DNA of 64,000 nt from JANNBN01 sp031385545 (GTDB lineage: Bacteria; Actinomycetota; Acidimicrobiia; Acidimicrobiales; JANYDT01). Both the position numbers and the translations under genes were made by a program. Shown in pieces: positions 17,106-26,604 of this stretch (position 1 is its first letter; every line of letters begins with the position of its first letter). The stretch is taken from assembly GCA_031385545.1 (NCBI GenBank), contig JANNBN010000140.1:68166-132165 (forward strand), read 5' to 3'. A model generated the notes under the pieces. The model was not told the DNA's origin. It was given only the letters and a program-made list of their open reading frames with translations, and ran no database searches.

Positions 17106-18143
17106 ATGCTGACACTGCACCCCCCGCTGAACGCCACCCTTCGCTTCTCGTCAAGGCTCGTCGCCTCCGGAAGCTCCGGCAGTTCGGACCCGGACAAGCA
17201 GTTCTTCGCCGGTCAGGTCCCAACGTGGTGCTGGTTCGTCCTCCTCGGGGCGATCGCAGCGATGCTTGCGATTGATCTCGTCCGCCATGACGACGAACAC
17301 GAACCGACGGCGAAAGGCGCTCTGAAGGAATCACTGATCTGGATCCTTTGCGGTCTGAGCTTCTCAATCTTCGTGTTCTGGCAGTTCGGTTCGGTGGCGT
17401 GGACCGAGTACCTGAGCGGCTACGTGATCGAGAAATCGCTCAGCGTCGACAACGTCTTCGTATGGGCACTGTTGTTCTCTGCGTTCAAGATCCCTCTGCG
17501 CTACCAGCACCGCGTGTTGTTCTGGGGCATCTTCGGTGCACTTGCCTTTCGTGCCATCTTCATCGGCCTGGGCTCGGCGTTGATCAGCAAGTTCTGGTGG
17601 ATGCTCGTCCTGTTCGGCCTGTTCTTGGTGTACACCGGGTTCAAGATCCTGCGCCACAAGGACAGTGACGACGAAGAAGCAAAGACAAGTGGGCTGGGTC
17701 TGCTCCGCAAGATCATGCCCGTCACGGATCAGTACGACGGCAAGAAGTTCTTCACGATGGAGAACGCAAAGCGCACGGCCACGCCGCTGTTCGCATGCCT
17801 GGTCGTTGTCGAAGTCACCGACATCGTCTTCGCAGTCGACTCTGTGCCAGCCATCCTTGCGGTGTCGCGTTCACCGTTCCTGGTCTTTGCGTCGAACGCG
17901 TTCGCGATTCTCGGCCTGCGAGCGATGTATTTCCTGCTCGCCGATGCCAAAGAGCGCTTCAAGTACCTGAGCACGGCCCTTGGCATCATCCTCGTGTTCG
18001 TCGGCCTGAAGATGGTGGCCAGCCACTGGTACCACCTCGACACCCGTGTCTCGCTTGCGGTCATCATCCTGGTACTCGCCGGCGGCGTGGTGGCCAGCAT
18101 CAAGTCCGCGCCAAAGCTGACCGACGAGCCGGAACTCAACTAG
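17106..18143 (+). CDS. TerC family integral membrane protein
   Basis: A 345-residue membrane protein with about eight or nine helices. Family motifs are the Asp-containing SLSVDNVFVWALLFSAF and the repeat-like VVEVTDIVFAVDSVPAILAVSR. Members (Alx, TerC) export manganese or calcium or support metal loading of exoenzymes. The 47-base upstream gap to the Nudix gene shows no manganese riboswitch structure that I can see. Confidence 0.93.
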   Translation: MLTLHPPLNATLRFSSRLVASGSSGSSDPDKQFFAGQVPTWCWFVLLGAIAAMLAIDLVRHDDEHEPTAKGALKESLIWILCGLSFSIFVFWQFGSVAWTEYLSGYVIEKSLSVDNVFVWALLFSAFKIPLRYQHRVLFWGIFGALAFRAIFIGLGSALISKFWWMLVLFGLFLVYTGFKILRHKDSDDEEAKTSGLGLLRKIMPVTDQYDGKKFFTMENAKRTATPLFACLVVVEVTDIVFAVDSVPAILAVSRSPFLVFASNAFAILGLRAMYFLLADAKERFKYLSTALGIILVFVGLKMVASHWYHLDTRVSLAVIILVLAGGVVASIKSAPKLTDEPELN

Positions 18144-18159
18144 GCAGCTGCAGTCGACA

Positions 18160-18834
18160 TCACGCCAGCAGCCGATACCGGTGCTCAGGCCGGCCGGTGG
18201 AGCCATAACGCATGGTCAGCTCCGACCGGCCCACGAGAACCAGATGTTCAAGATAACGGCGCGCGCTCGCCCGTGAGATTCCGGTTGCGGAGGACACCTC
18301 GGAGGCCGAACGCGCGTCGGTGAGATGAAGCGAGCCGAGCACCAGATCAAGTGTGGTCGGCGACAATCCCTTGGGGAGCGCTGTGGCCACCGGATGGCGC
18401 ACCGCGAACAACGCGTCGATGGAATCCTGAGTGACAACATGCGCGGCCCTGAGCGCGTGTGCGGCCTCGAACAACTCTTGCACCTGTCCGAGCTGGGCGC
18501 TGAGCGCTGCCGGGTCGAACGGTTTCACGAGGTAGCGCAGGGCACCGAGACGCATGATCGTTGCAATCGTGTCAGCATCGCGAGCAGCGGTAATGACGAT
18601 CACCTCGCAGGTGGACCCGTTAGCGCGCAAGGCACCGAGGAACTCCACCCCGCTGTGGTCCGGAAGGAACACGTCGAGCACGACCAGGTCAGGGTTCAGG
18701 TCTTTTACGGCTTTCAGGGCGGTGGCGGCGGAATGGGCCACGCCGACAACCTCGAAGCCCGGTTGACGATCAACCAGCCGCCGATGCACATCGGCAACCA
18801 TGAAGTCGTCATCGACGACGAGCACCGAAATCAA
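18160..18834 (-). CDS. CitB/TctD-type response regulator
   Basis: A 224-residue two-component regulator. The receiver opens ISVLVVDDDFMVADVH, has the phospho-Asp in LVVLDVFLPDHSG and the conserved Lys in YLVKPF; a helix-turn-helix of the CitB/DcuR kind follows (SASEVSSATGISRASARRYLEHL). The start is a TTG at 18834 that overlaps the kinase stop codon (TTGA). Last gene of the tctCBA operon, so it is likely to control citrate/tricarboxylate uptake. Confidence 0.92.
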   Translation of the reverse strand: MISVLVVDDDFMVADVHRRLVDRQPGFEVVGVAHSAATALKAVKDLNPDLVVLDVFLPDHSGVEFLGALRANGSTCEVIVITAARDADTIATIMRLGALRYLVKPFDPAALSAQLGQVQELFEAAHALRAAHVVTQDSIDALFAVRHPVATALPKGLSPTTLDLVLGSLHLTDARSASEVSSATGISRASARRYLEHLVLVGRSELTMRYGSTGRPEHRYRLLA

Positions 18835-20462
18835 GTCAACCCCCGCGCAACCACGGTGGTGCGCTCCAGTGGCAGCAGCACTTCGAAGGTCGTCGGCTCC
18901 GTACCGACGAGGTCGATCGAACCACCCCTGCTCTGACACGCACGACGGGCCAGAGCCAGACCCAGGCCAAAATGATCACCGCCGAGCTTCGTGGACCAAC
19001 CTTCGTGGAAGATCTCCTCGACATCCGTCCGAGCGACGCCAGGACCGGAGTCCATCACCTTCAACCGGACCACGTCACCAGTCACGGTGAGTGCCACCTC
19101 GACCCAGCCCGAGTGATCGATCGCATGGAACGCGTTGTCGAGCAGATTGCCCATGACCACCAGCAGGTCGCCCGCTTCGTCCTCGGACAGTTCGGGCAGC
19201 GACGACACCGGATCAAGACGAAGGTCGATGTTGCGCTCGGCGGCCAACGTCTTTTTCGCAACGATCATCGCAGCCACCCGCCGGTCGAGAATAAGGCCGC
19301 CGAGCTCAGCGGCAATATCGAAGTGCGAACGGCCGACCTGGTCGACGAAGTGCGCGACCTCGTCGTATGCCCCCAGCGCCAGCAGTCCTCCTATCGTGTG
19401 GATCTTGTTGGAGAACTCGTGTGCTTGTGCTCGAAGCGTGTCGGTGGCGGCGCGCGTTCCGGCCAATTGTTCGGTGAGCTGGTCCAGTTCCGTCCGGTCC
19501 CGGAGCGTGACGATGCCCCCGCGTTCGGTTCCCCGAATCGTGATCGTACGGCGATTCGCGATCAGCAGCGCGCGGTCCGTGCGCACCGGACGGTCGACGT
19601 GATGGGCGGGGTTCATGATCGCGGAGACAACGTTCTGATCAAGACCGAAGCTGTCGATCGGAGCACCAACGCATCCGTCGGGCAGCGCGAGCAATCGCCT
19701 GGCCTCATCGTTCACCAACGTGATGTGACCGGCCGGGTCAACTGCCACAACACCTTCCTTCACACTGCTCAGAATTGCTTCACGATGCTCGAGCAGCGCA
19801 CCGATCGACTCTGCGTCAAGTGAGTAGGTCTGACGGCGGACACGACGTGCAACCAACGCAGCACCCAGCCCACCAAGCACCACTGCACCGGCACAGAGAT
19901 ACGAAATCGTTGCGATGAGATCTGCTCTCGCCCGTGCCTGCACACCCTCGATGAGCAGCCCCACGGAGACGAGTCCGATCACGGCGCCATCGTCGGAACG
20001 CACCGGGGTCTTGCCGCGCACGCTCAGCCCGAGCGTGCCGCGCTCGGTGCCGACGAACTCCCGCCCAAGGAGCACAGCACCTGCGGGGGTCGACAACTTC
20101 TGCCCGACCTTCTCCCTATCAGGGTGGGAGTACCGGATCTCCTGCGCGTTCGCGACGACCACGAAGTCCGCACCGGATCCGATGCGGATCGCCTCGGCGA
20201 TCGGTTGGATGACTGCCGCCGGGTCGTCGGAATCGAACGCGGACCGAACCTCGGGCAACGCAGCCACCGATCGGGCGATGGCCAACGCCTTCTCACCGGA
20301 CAACCGGTCGACCTGCGACCGGTTGGCCCGCAGCGCGACCACGGATGCAATAGCGGTCAGCAACAGCACCATCGCCAGCTCAGCCAGGAACAGCTGAGTG
20401 GCAATCGAGCGGCGCCAGCTGGGGACCGGCCGCTGCCGAGCGCGTGACCGCGGGTCGTTCAC
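18831..20462 (-). CDS. CitA/DcuS-type sensor histidine kinase
   Basis: A 543-residue membrane kinase. A first membrane helix lies at about residues 22-42, an extracytoplasmic Cache/PAS sensor domain extends to about 180, a second helix is at about 185-205, then a cytoplasmic PAS domain, the H-box LRAQAHEFSNKIHTIGGLL (phospho-His) and an ATPase domain with NLLDNAFHAI, DSGPGV and GLGLA. This layout is that of citrate/C4-dicarboxylate sensors. The GTG start overlaps the tctA stop (GTGA). Confidence 0.93.
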   Translation of the reverse strand: MNDPRSRARQRPVPSWRRSIATQLFLAELAMVLLLTAIASVVALRANRSQVDRLSGEKALAIARSVAALPEVRSAFDSDDPAAVIQPIAEAIRIGSGADFVVVANAQEIRYSHPDREKVGQKLSTPAGAVLLGREFVGTERGTLGLSVRGKTPVRSDDGAVIGLVSVGLLIEGVQARARADLIATISYLCAGAVVLGGLGAALVARRVRRQTYSLDAESIGALLEHREAILSSVKEGVVAVDPAGHITLVNDEARRLLALPDGCVGAPIDSFGLDQNVVSAIMNPAHHVDRPVRTDRALLIANRRTITIRGTERGGIVTLRDRTELDQLTEQLAGTRAATDTLRAQAHEFSNKIHTIGGLLALGAYDEVAHFVDQVGRSHFDIAAELGGLILDRRVAAMIVAKKTLAAERNIDLRLDPVSSLPELSEDEAGDLLVVMGNLLDNAFHAIDHSGWVEVALTVTGDVVRLKVMDSGPGVARTDVEEIFHEGWSTKLGGDHFGLGLALARRACQSRGGSIDLVGTEPTTFEVLLPLERTTVVARGLT

Positions 20463-21973
20463 GCGTCCAGGCTAGGACCTGCGAGCTGCCCGCGCCTCGC
20501 AGACACCACCGAAAGAATGATCGGTACGACGACGACGCCCGCAAGCAGCCCGAGAAGTGTCCGGCTGATGCCACTCTCCCAGAACACGCTGTACCGACCA
20601 CCACCGATTGCCCGTGCGCGGCGGAACTGTTCCTCGGCCATCGGTCCGAGGATGGCACCGATCACCAGTGGCGCGACCGGGAAGCCGAAGCGTCGCATCA
20701 CGAAGCCGACCAGGCCGAGCGAGAAGAGGATGAGCAGGTCGGTCCCGGACCCGTTCGCCGCGTATCCGCCAAGCGCGCCGAACGTCACGATGCCCGCATA
20801 CAGGTAGGGCCGGGGGATGTACAGCAACTTCGCCCACAGCGGGGCCAATGGGAGGTTGAGTACCAGCAGCATGGTGTTGCCGATGAACAGGCTGGCGATG
20901 AGACCCCACACAAGATCGCTGTTCGTCTCGAACAGCAGCGGCCCTGGCTGCAGACCGTACTGCTGGAACGCGGCCAGCATCACCGCAGCTGTGGATGATG
21001 TCGGCAGCCCAAGGGTGAGCAGCGGGACAAGAACACCCGCAGCTGCTGCGTTGTTGGCAGCCTCTGGGCCGGCAACGCCTTCGATGGCACCGTGGCCGAA
21101 CTCGTGCTTGTGCTTCGACAGCCGCTTCTCCAGCGCATAGGACAAGAACGTCGGAATCTCCGCACCGCCCGCCGGCATCGCTCCGAACGGGAAACCCAGT
21201 GCGGTGCCTCTCAGCCATGGCTTCCACGAACGAGACCAGTCTGCGCGGTCCATCCATGGGCGACCCACGGGGATCACCGAACCGGCAGTTCCGCGTAGGC
21301 GACACGCGACCCACAGCGCCTCGCCAACCGCAAAAACACCAACGGCGACAATCACCGTGTCGGCGCCATCGAGCAGCTGTGGGATGCCCATCGCGAACCG
21401 GGCCTGGCCGGTTTGTGTGTCGATTCCGATCAGCCCGATGGCCAGACCGGCGCCAAGTGCAGAGAGGCCGCGGATACGTGAGTCACCAAGAACCGATGAC
21501 ACCGTTGCGAACGCAAGCAGCACGATGAGGAAGAACTCCGGTGCCCCGAACTGCAACGCTGCGTTTGCCACACGGGGAGCAGCAACGACGAGCAGTCCCG
21601 TCGCGATGGTGCCAGCAACGAACGAGCCGATTGCCGCGGTTGCGAGCGCTTGCGCGGCTCGTCCGCGTTTGGCCATCGCGTTGCCTTCGAGCGACGTGAT
21701 CATGGACGCGCTCTCACCCGGTGTCTTCAGCAGGATGGAGGTGGTCGACCCGCCGTACATACCGCCGTAGTAGATGCCGGCGAACATGATGAACGCTGAC
21801 ACCGGACCAAGCTTCAGCGTGATGGGAAGCAACAGAGCAACCGTCATCGCCGGGCCGATGCCCGGGAGGACGCCGACACCAGTTCCAAGCGTGACACCGA
21901 CGAGCGCCCACCCAAGGTTCTGGGGAGTCCCTGCGACGCGGAAACCCTCCATCAGGTCATGCAGTGAACTCAC
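20459..21973 (-). CDS. tctA: Tripartite tricarboxylate transporter large permease TctA
   Basis: A 504-residue protein with about 12 membrane helices. TctA signatures include LGTGVGVLPGIGPAMTVALLLP, GIYYGGMYGGSTTSILLKTPGE, and the second half repeat LGFPFGAMPAGGAEIPTFLSY with PEAANNAAAAGVLVPLLTLGLP. A GTG at 21973 overlaps the tctB stop (GTGA) and was chosen; a GTG at 21982 would add three residues. Works with TctB and the lipoprotein-like binding protein TctC to import tricarboxylates using an ion gradient. Confidence 0.95.
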   Translation of the reverse strand: MSSLHDLMEGFRVAGTPQNLGWALVGVTLGTGVGVLPGIGPAMTVALLLPITLKLGPVSAFIMFAGIYYGGMYGGSTTSILLKTPGESASMITSLEGNAMAKRGRAAQALATAAIGSFVAGTIATGLLVVAAPRVANAALQFGAPEFFLIVLLAFATVSSVLGDSRIRGLSALGAGLAIGLIGIDTQTGQARFAMGIPQLLDGADTVIVAVGVFAVGEALWVACRLRGTAGSVIPVGRPWMDRADWSRSWKPWLRGTALGFPFGAMPAGGAEIPTFLSYALEKRLSKHKHEFGHGAIEGVAGPEAANNAAAAGVLVPLLTLGLPTSSTAAVMLAAFQQYGLQPGPLLFETNSDLVWGLIASLFIGNTMLLVLNLPLAPLWAKLLYIPRPYLYAGIVTFGALGGYAANGSGTDLLILFSLGLVGFVMRRFGFPVAPLVIGAILGPMAEEQFRRARAIGGGRYSVFWESGISRTLLGLLAGVVVVPIILSVVSARRGQLAGPSLDA

Positions 21974-22485
21974 GGCATCCACCGTTCGACCGGGCCTGCA
22001 GGCAGATAGACACCGAGCAGGATGCGGAAGATGACGAACGCGGTCACGGCCACGATGACGCTGATGGCGAGAACTTTGAGCGGCCGTTTGGCCCCCAGCC
22101 CCAGAGCCGATCCACCGAACAGCACAACCGCGGCCAATGGCCAGCCGATACGTGAGATCAGCTGCGAATGCAGCACGAACGCTGCACCAACCACGAGGAA
22201 TGCCTTCCAGTCGGCGGGCTTCGACATGTCGACGTCTTCGCCTTCGTCCGGTGTCCCGATGTTGCCTCGAGCCACCGTGATCCCGTGCATCACGGCACAG
22301 ACCAGCAGCAGCACGCCGACGACCCGCGGCACGAACCGCGGGTCGACGACGTTCGCAGTCAGCGGAACACGGATGTTCTGCGAACCGACCAGGACCAGTG
22401 TCCCGGCAACTGCCAGAAGGACTGTGACGAAGTGCTCGGTGCGAAAGGCCAACGGCCGCTCGCGTTCCTCAGCACTTCCGGCCAT
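21970..22485 (-). CDS. tctB: Tripartite tricarboxylate transporter small permease TctB
   Basis: A 171-residue protein with four hydrophobic segments (about 18-35, 55-72, 95-115, 130-160), the typical TctB layout. It sits between tctC and tctA; its ATG overlaps the tctC stop as TGATG. Sequence conservation in TctB is low, so the call rests on topology and position. Confidence 0.88.
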   Translation of the reverse strand: MAGSAEERERPLAFRTEHFVTVLLAVAGTLVLVGSQNIRVPLTANVVDPRFVPRVVGVLLLVCAVMHGITVARGNIGTPDEGEDVDMSKPADWKAFLVVGAAFVLHSQLISRIGWPLAAVVLFGGSALGLGAKRPLKVLAISVIVAVTAFVIFRILLGVYLPAGPVERWMP

Positions 22486-23570
22486 CAGGCGAGACCGATG
22501 TCCCGCAGCACGCCACGGATGCGGGTCTCTTCATCGTCGAGATATTGGCGGAACTTGTCGCCGTCGAGGTAGACGTCGTCCCAGCCCTGCTTCTTCATCT
22601 CGGCCTTCCACTGCGGCGACTGGTACAGCGCACGGATAGTGTCCAGCAGTTCTGCCTGTTCGGCTGCGCTGAGGCCGGCTGGGGCGACAACGCCACGCCA
22701 GTTCTGCAGCTCAAGGTTGAACCCAGCCTCTTTGATGGTGGGGATGCTGGTGCCAGGAATGCGAGCGTTGCCAGAAGTTGCAAGCGCGCGTAGCTTGCCT
22801 TCCTTGACCTGGGGCAGGAACTCGCCCACGCCCGATACGCCGGCAGCCACCTTGTTGCCCAGCAGCGCAGCCAAAGCCTGACCGCCGCCGCTGAACGCGA
22901 TGTAGTTCAGGCGCTTCGCTTCTGCACCGCCGGCCTTGGCCAGCAAACCGGCCAGGATATGGTCCGTTCCGCCGGCCGAGCCGCCGGCGATCGGTGTGCC
23001 CGATGGGTTGGCGACAATGTCGTTGACCAGGTCGGCAAGTGTCTTGTACTTCGAATCGGCCGGGACAACGATGATCTCGTCCTCGGCGGTGAGTCGGGCG
23101 ATCGGCGTGACGAATCGCTTGTCGAGCGTTGCCTGCGGACGGTTCGTCTCGATTGCGCCGACCATCACGAGGCCCATCGTCATCAGGATGTCGCCCTTGC
23201 CCTGCTCCTGGGCAACAAGCTGCGCGAGGCCGATGGTGCCGCCCGCACCAGCGACGTTGAAGACATCAACGCGCTTACGGACCGAGGTTTCCTGCATCAC
23301 CCGCTGCATCGCCCGCGACGTGCTGTCCCATCCGCCGCCCGGAGCGGCTGGGGCCATGATGCGCAGCGTCTTGCCTGAAAAACGTGAGGTGTCGATACCA
23401 GCTGCAGTCGCGGCTGCGACGGTCGCCGGAGCGACGGTGGCTGCAGGCTTCGCTGTTGTGGGCTTAACCTTGGTGGTCGTTGCCTTCTTCTTCGTGGCGG
23501 CATTGCCCGAGCTGGCAAGTACGGACACGATGAGCAGAGCTGGGATGACGAGACGCGTCGTTCGGCGCAT
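22485..23570 (-). CDS. tctC: Tripartite tricarboxylate transporter substrate-binding protein TctC
   Basis: A 361-residue exported binding protein. A signal peptide (MRRTTRLVIPALLIVSVLASSGNA) is followed by a Lys/Thr/Ala-rich spacer to about residue 70. The Bug/TctC domain has RIMAPAAPGGGWDSTSRAMQ, where the ligand-binding loop normally lies, then NVAGAGGTIGLAQL and GVSGVGEFLPQVKEGKLRALA. First gene of tctCBA-kinase-regulator. The ATG at 23570 has a GGGGGA ribosome-binding site. Confidence 0.94.
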   Translation of the reverse strand: MRRTTRLVIPALLIVSVLASSGNAATKKKATTTKVKPTTAKPAATVAPATVAAATAAGIDTSRFSGKTLRIMAPAAPGGGWDSTSRAMQRVMQETSVRKRVDVFNVAGAGGTIGLAQLVAQEQGKGDILMTMGLVMVGAIETNRPQATLDKRFVTPIARLTAEDEIIVVPADSKYKTLADLVNDIVANPSGTPIAGGSAGGTDHILAGLLAKAGGAEAKRLNYIAFSGGGQALAALLGNKVAAGVSGVGEFLPQVKEGKLRALATSGNARIPGTSIPTIKEAGFNLELQNWRGVVAPAGLSAAEQAELLDTIRALYQSPQWKAEMKKQGWDDVYLDGDKFRQYLDDEETRIRGVLRDIGLA

Positions 23571-23710
23571 GGTGGTGGTTCCCCCTACGCGCAGCAGTGT
23601 GCTGCGAGCAGTGCGGAATGTACGAAAAGAACTCGACCGAGTCCAAGTTGTGCCAGAAGACACGGCGAAGAGATCGTTGAACGCTGGCCACGGTCATTTC
23701 GCACGTGTTT

Positions 23711-23740
23711 TGCTCATACTTGCTCGTACTTGCTCGTACT
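23711..23740. repeat. 10-bp tandem repeat upstream of tctC
   Basis: Units TGCTCATACT, TGCTCGTACT and TGCTCGTACT at 23711, 23721 and 23731. They lie 140-170 bp upstream of the tctC start, on one helical face (10-bp period), so a regulator-binding array is possible, as is slippage. Confidence 0.75.
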
Positions 23741-23763
23741 GCTTTGCTGCTTTACCGCACGGG

Positions 23764-24201
23764 TCAGCCCATCACCCGGCGCAACACCACGCGAGATTCC
23801 GTGGTCGCAGCACCGTTCGCCTTGCACCACCGGACGAAGAGATCAAGCCCTTCGGGACCGGCACAGTCAACCAGGATGGCGTAATCCGCAGCACCGGTGA
23901 CGTACGCGGCGAAAGCCACCTCGTCTCGTTGTGCCAACGCGGCCTCGAACAGCTCAGGTACGACGTCCGGCCGCAGTGACAGCTCGACCACCGACCTGAG
24001 GCCGCGACCAAGCGCCTCGTGGTCGACCACAGCCTGATACCCACTGATGACACCGAGCCGTTCCAACCGCCGGACCCGCTCGCCCACCGAACTAGCCGAG
24101 AGGTGAACGGTCTCGGCCAGTTCCTTCCAGCTCTTTCGACCATCTCTTCGTAGTTCACCAACGATTCGATGGTCGATGTTGTCCAGAGCCTGTGATTCCA
24201 C
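23764..24201 (-). CDS. Lrp/AsnC family transcriptional regulator
   Basis: A 145-residue regulator. The N-terminal helix-turn-helix reads LDNIDHRIVGELRRDGRKSWKELAETVHLSASSVGERVRRLERLGVISGYQA, followed by an AsnC effector domain with GAADYAILVDCAGPEGLDLFV. It is divergent from alanine dehydrogenase with a 68-base gap, the same arrangement as AldR/ald in mycobacteria, so control of ald in response to alanine is a good inference. Confidence 0.93.
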   Translation of the reverse strand: MESQALDNIDHRIVGELRRDGRKSWKELAETVHLSASSVGERVRRLERLGVISGYQAVVDHEALGRGLRSVVELSLRPDVVPELFEAALAQRDEVAFAAYVTGAADYAILVDCAGPEGLDLFVRWCKANGAATTESRVVLRRVMG

Positions 24202-24269
24202 GGCGAGATCATCTCATGTCGGGCTGACTTCCGTCACCTGCACGGACCCCGCAGGCAGACAGTGGATCC

Positions 24270-25436
24270 ATGAACGAAAGTGGACCCAAGAAGAGCATGA
24301 TTGCTTCCTCGATTGGTTCGGCCCCTCTCACAGTCGGTGTGCCGACCGAGATCAAGGGCTCGGAGGGCCGAGTCGCCATGACGCCGGACGGGGTGCGCGA
24401 ACTGTCGCGCTTTGGCACCGCGGTTCACGTCCAAACCGGTGCCGGTGCGAACTGCTCGTTGACCGACGACGACTACCGAGCGGCAGGCGCAGTGATCGTC
24501 CCGACCGCCGCCGACGCGTGGGCCCAAGACCTGGTTGTGAAAGTGAAGGAGCCACAGGAGTCGGAGTTCGAATTCCTCCGCCCCGATCTCACCTTGTTCA
24601 CCTACCTGCACCTGGCCGCGTATCCGACGGTGGCCGCTGCTCTGTTGGACGGAAAGTGCACCGCTATCGCGTACGAGACTGTGCAGAACGAGGCTGGCGG
24701 CCTCCCGCTCCTCGCGCCGATGAGCGAGATCGCCGGACGCTTGGCGCCCCAGGCCGGCTCGCAGTTCCTTGAACGCCATCACGGCGGACGGGGAATCTTG
24801 ATGGGTGGCGCGCCTGGTGTCCGCCCCGCCCGTGTCGTTGTGCTGGGGGCCGGCAATGTCGGCTGGAACGCAGCCACGGTGGCGGCCGGGATGGGTGCAG
24901 ACGTCTCGATCCTCGACAAGAACCTCGAACGGCTCCGCTTCATCGACCAGATTCTCCGCGGCCGGATGACCACGGTTGCCTCCAACGTCGGCGCCGTCGA
25001 GCGAGCGGTAGCCGACGCTGATCTCGTCATCGGCGCAGTGCTGGTGCCTGGCGGTCGTGCCCCCATCGTGGTGAGCGGGGCGATGGTGGCAACGATGAAA
25101 CCGGGCAGTGTGATCGTGGATGTTGCGGTCGACCAGGGCGGCTGCATCGAGACCACCCATGAGACGTCGCACACCAACCCGGTTTTCGAACGACATGGCG
25201 TGATCCACTACGCGGTTGGCAACATGCCCGGCGCTGTGCCGTTCACCAGCACCTTCGCGCTCACCAACGCAACGCTGCCGTTCGTCGCCGAGATCGCTCG
25301 AATTGGAGTGCACTCAGCAGCGCACGACCCGTTGCTCGGACCAGGATTCAACTGCTTCGGCGGTCACATCACCAACGCCGCGGTCGCCGCCGCGTTGGGA
25401 GCTGATTCCGTCGAGCTCTTGACGGCCATTGGGTGA
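24270..25436 (+). CDS. ald: Alanine dehydrogenase
   Basis: A 388-residue NAD-dependent enzyme interconverting L-alanine and pyruvate plus ammonia. Motifs: GVPTEIKGSEGRVAMTPDGV with the pyruvate-binding Arg, VKVKEPQ with the catalytic Lys, LFTYLHLAA with the catalytic His, the Rossmann loop VVLGAGNVGWNAA, DVAVDQGGCIETT, and VGNMPGAVPFTST. An ATG at 24297 is an alternative start, closer to the usual N-terminus. Divergent Lrp/AsnC gene upstream; a terminator follows at 25552. Confidence 0.96.
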   Translation: MNESGPKKSMIASSIGSAPLTVGVPTEIKGSEGRVAMTPDGVRELSRFGTAVHVQTGAGANCSLTDDDYRAAGAVIVPTAADAWAQDLVVKVKEPQESEFEFLRPDLTLFTYLHLAAYPTVAAALLDGKCTAIAYETVQNEAGGLPLLAPMSEIAGRLAPQAGSQFLERHHGGRGILMGGAPGVRPARVVVLGAGNVGWNAATVAAGMGADVSILDKNLERLRFIDQILRGRMTTVASNVGAVERAVADADLVIGAVLVPGGRAPIVVSGAMVATMKPGSVIVDVAVDQGGCIETTHETSHTNPVFERHGVIHYAVGNMPGAVPFTSTFALTNATLPFVAEIARIGVHSAAHDPLLGPGFNCFGGHITNAAVAAALGADSVELLTAIG

Positions 25437-25460
25437 ACTTCCTCTCGGGACCGTCAGTGG

Positions 25461-25490
25461 AATGTCAAGGAATGTTAAGGAATGGCAAGG
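25461..25490. repeat. 10-bp tandem repeat just after ald
   Basis: Units AATGTCAAGG, AATGTTAAGG and AATGGCAAGG, starting 24 bases after the ald stop codon. Confidence 0.8.
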
Positions 25491-25551
25491 ATTTCGGTTC
25501 TGCACGTGAGAGCGCTTGCGGAGACGGTTCGTGTTCTGTACATTCGTTCAT

Positions 25552-25594
25552 GCAGGGCCGTGCCAATCCGTCGTGGCACGGTCCTGCACCTTTT
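25552..25594 (+). terminator. Rho-independent terminator downstream of ald
   Basis: A 14-bp stem, GCAGGGCCGTGCCA (25552) against TGGCACGGTCCTGC (25574), with one G-U pair and an 8-base loop, followed by ACCTTTT. The remaining DNA of the 304-base gap up to 25740 shows no gene or other structure. Confidence 0.85.
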
Positions 25595-25740
25595 GCTGGG
25601 CGGTTTTGTACAGGTGCATATGTGTTGTCGCTTCGTGACCGCGTCGCCGAAGGGTTACTCGCCCGGTTTGGCCCATCCGACACCCTGAGGACAACCACCC
25701 GAGAACGAAAAGGTTTTCATTTCTCCGGAGGTCCAGGGCA

Positions 25741-26448
25741 TCACTCGTGGGTGAACAGCCGCTCACACGTCAGCGAGAACACCTGGGCCGCCTCGGCGCT
25801 GGTGAGCATCGACGAGGTACGGAGGTACTCCCACACCGCCCACGACAGAGCTGAGCCGGCACTGTGCTTGAGCACTTGCGCCTCGGTCGGGTCTGCCACG
25901 CTGGCCAACTCAGGCGCGAACGCCGACCACGCGAGCGCAGCGAAGACGTCGTCGGCGGTCTTCAGCAGATTCCCCAAGTTCGGCGCCAGCATGACGCGAT
26001 GCAGGGCTGCCCGGCGGACTGGGGTGATCCGCTCGAAGAGTCGTTTGCGATGCAGCGAGAACTGGGCAACCCTCTCAGCGAACGTTCCGGTTGGCTCGAG
26101 CCTGAAAAACGGCGAGACCCGCTCGAAGTGCAGCGCTGCGGCATTGGCCTGCAATGCCTCCATGTCATCGAAATGTTGGAAGATCGTGCGCAGGCCGATT
26201 CCTGCCTGATCCGCTATCTCGCGCGCCGTGGGCGAGACATTGCCACCCTCGACCAGGTCGAGCCAACCCTCGACGATCGCCGACCGGGTACGCCTGCTGC
26301 GCAGCTCGCGTCCATCGGCCGGATCCGACGACCGAACTGAGTCGCTCGGTTCCGTCATCGCCCCGGCAACCGCGGCGATGGCAATGGACTCGGCCGTGGC
26401 GGCTGTGTCGGCCGGACTCTCAGTCACTTCGATGACGGTGCTGTCCAT
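25741..26448 (-). CDS. TetR/AcrR family transcriptional regulator
   Basis: A 235-residue regulator. After a 45-residue acidic Ala/Ser-rich leader, the helix-turn-helix is RRTRSAIVEGWLDLVEGGNVSPTAREIADQAGIGLRTIFQHFDDMEAL, a standard TetR N-terminal domain, then a helical ligand domain. The ATG at 26448 was chosen because the upstream extension is unlike protein. Upstream of it and on the same strand lies the nitronate monooxygenase gene (156-base gap), a possible target. Confidence 0.88.
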   Translation of the reverse strand: MDSTVIEVTESPADTAATAESIAIAAVAGAMTEPSDSVRSSDPADGRELRSRRTRSAIVEGWLDLVEGGNVSPTAREIADQAGIGLRTIFQHFDDMEALQANAAALHFERVSPFFRLEPTGTFAERVAQFSLHRKRLFERITPVRRAALHRVMLAPNLGNLLKTADDVFAALAWSAFAPELASVADPTEAQVLKHSAGSALSWAVWEYLRTSSMLTSAEAAQVFSLTCERLFTHE

Positions 26449-26604
26449 ACTCTCCGACTGCTCTCCGACGGCTCTCCAACGGTGATCCCCGAGGATTGCA
26501 CCTGAGGGGAGAGTCTGGCACGTGGGTCGAGCACCCTTGAAAATCTGAACGCGCACAGCGAGCAAACATTGCTGGCGTTGGGGGCTCAAGGTGCAAATCA
26601 ACAC

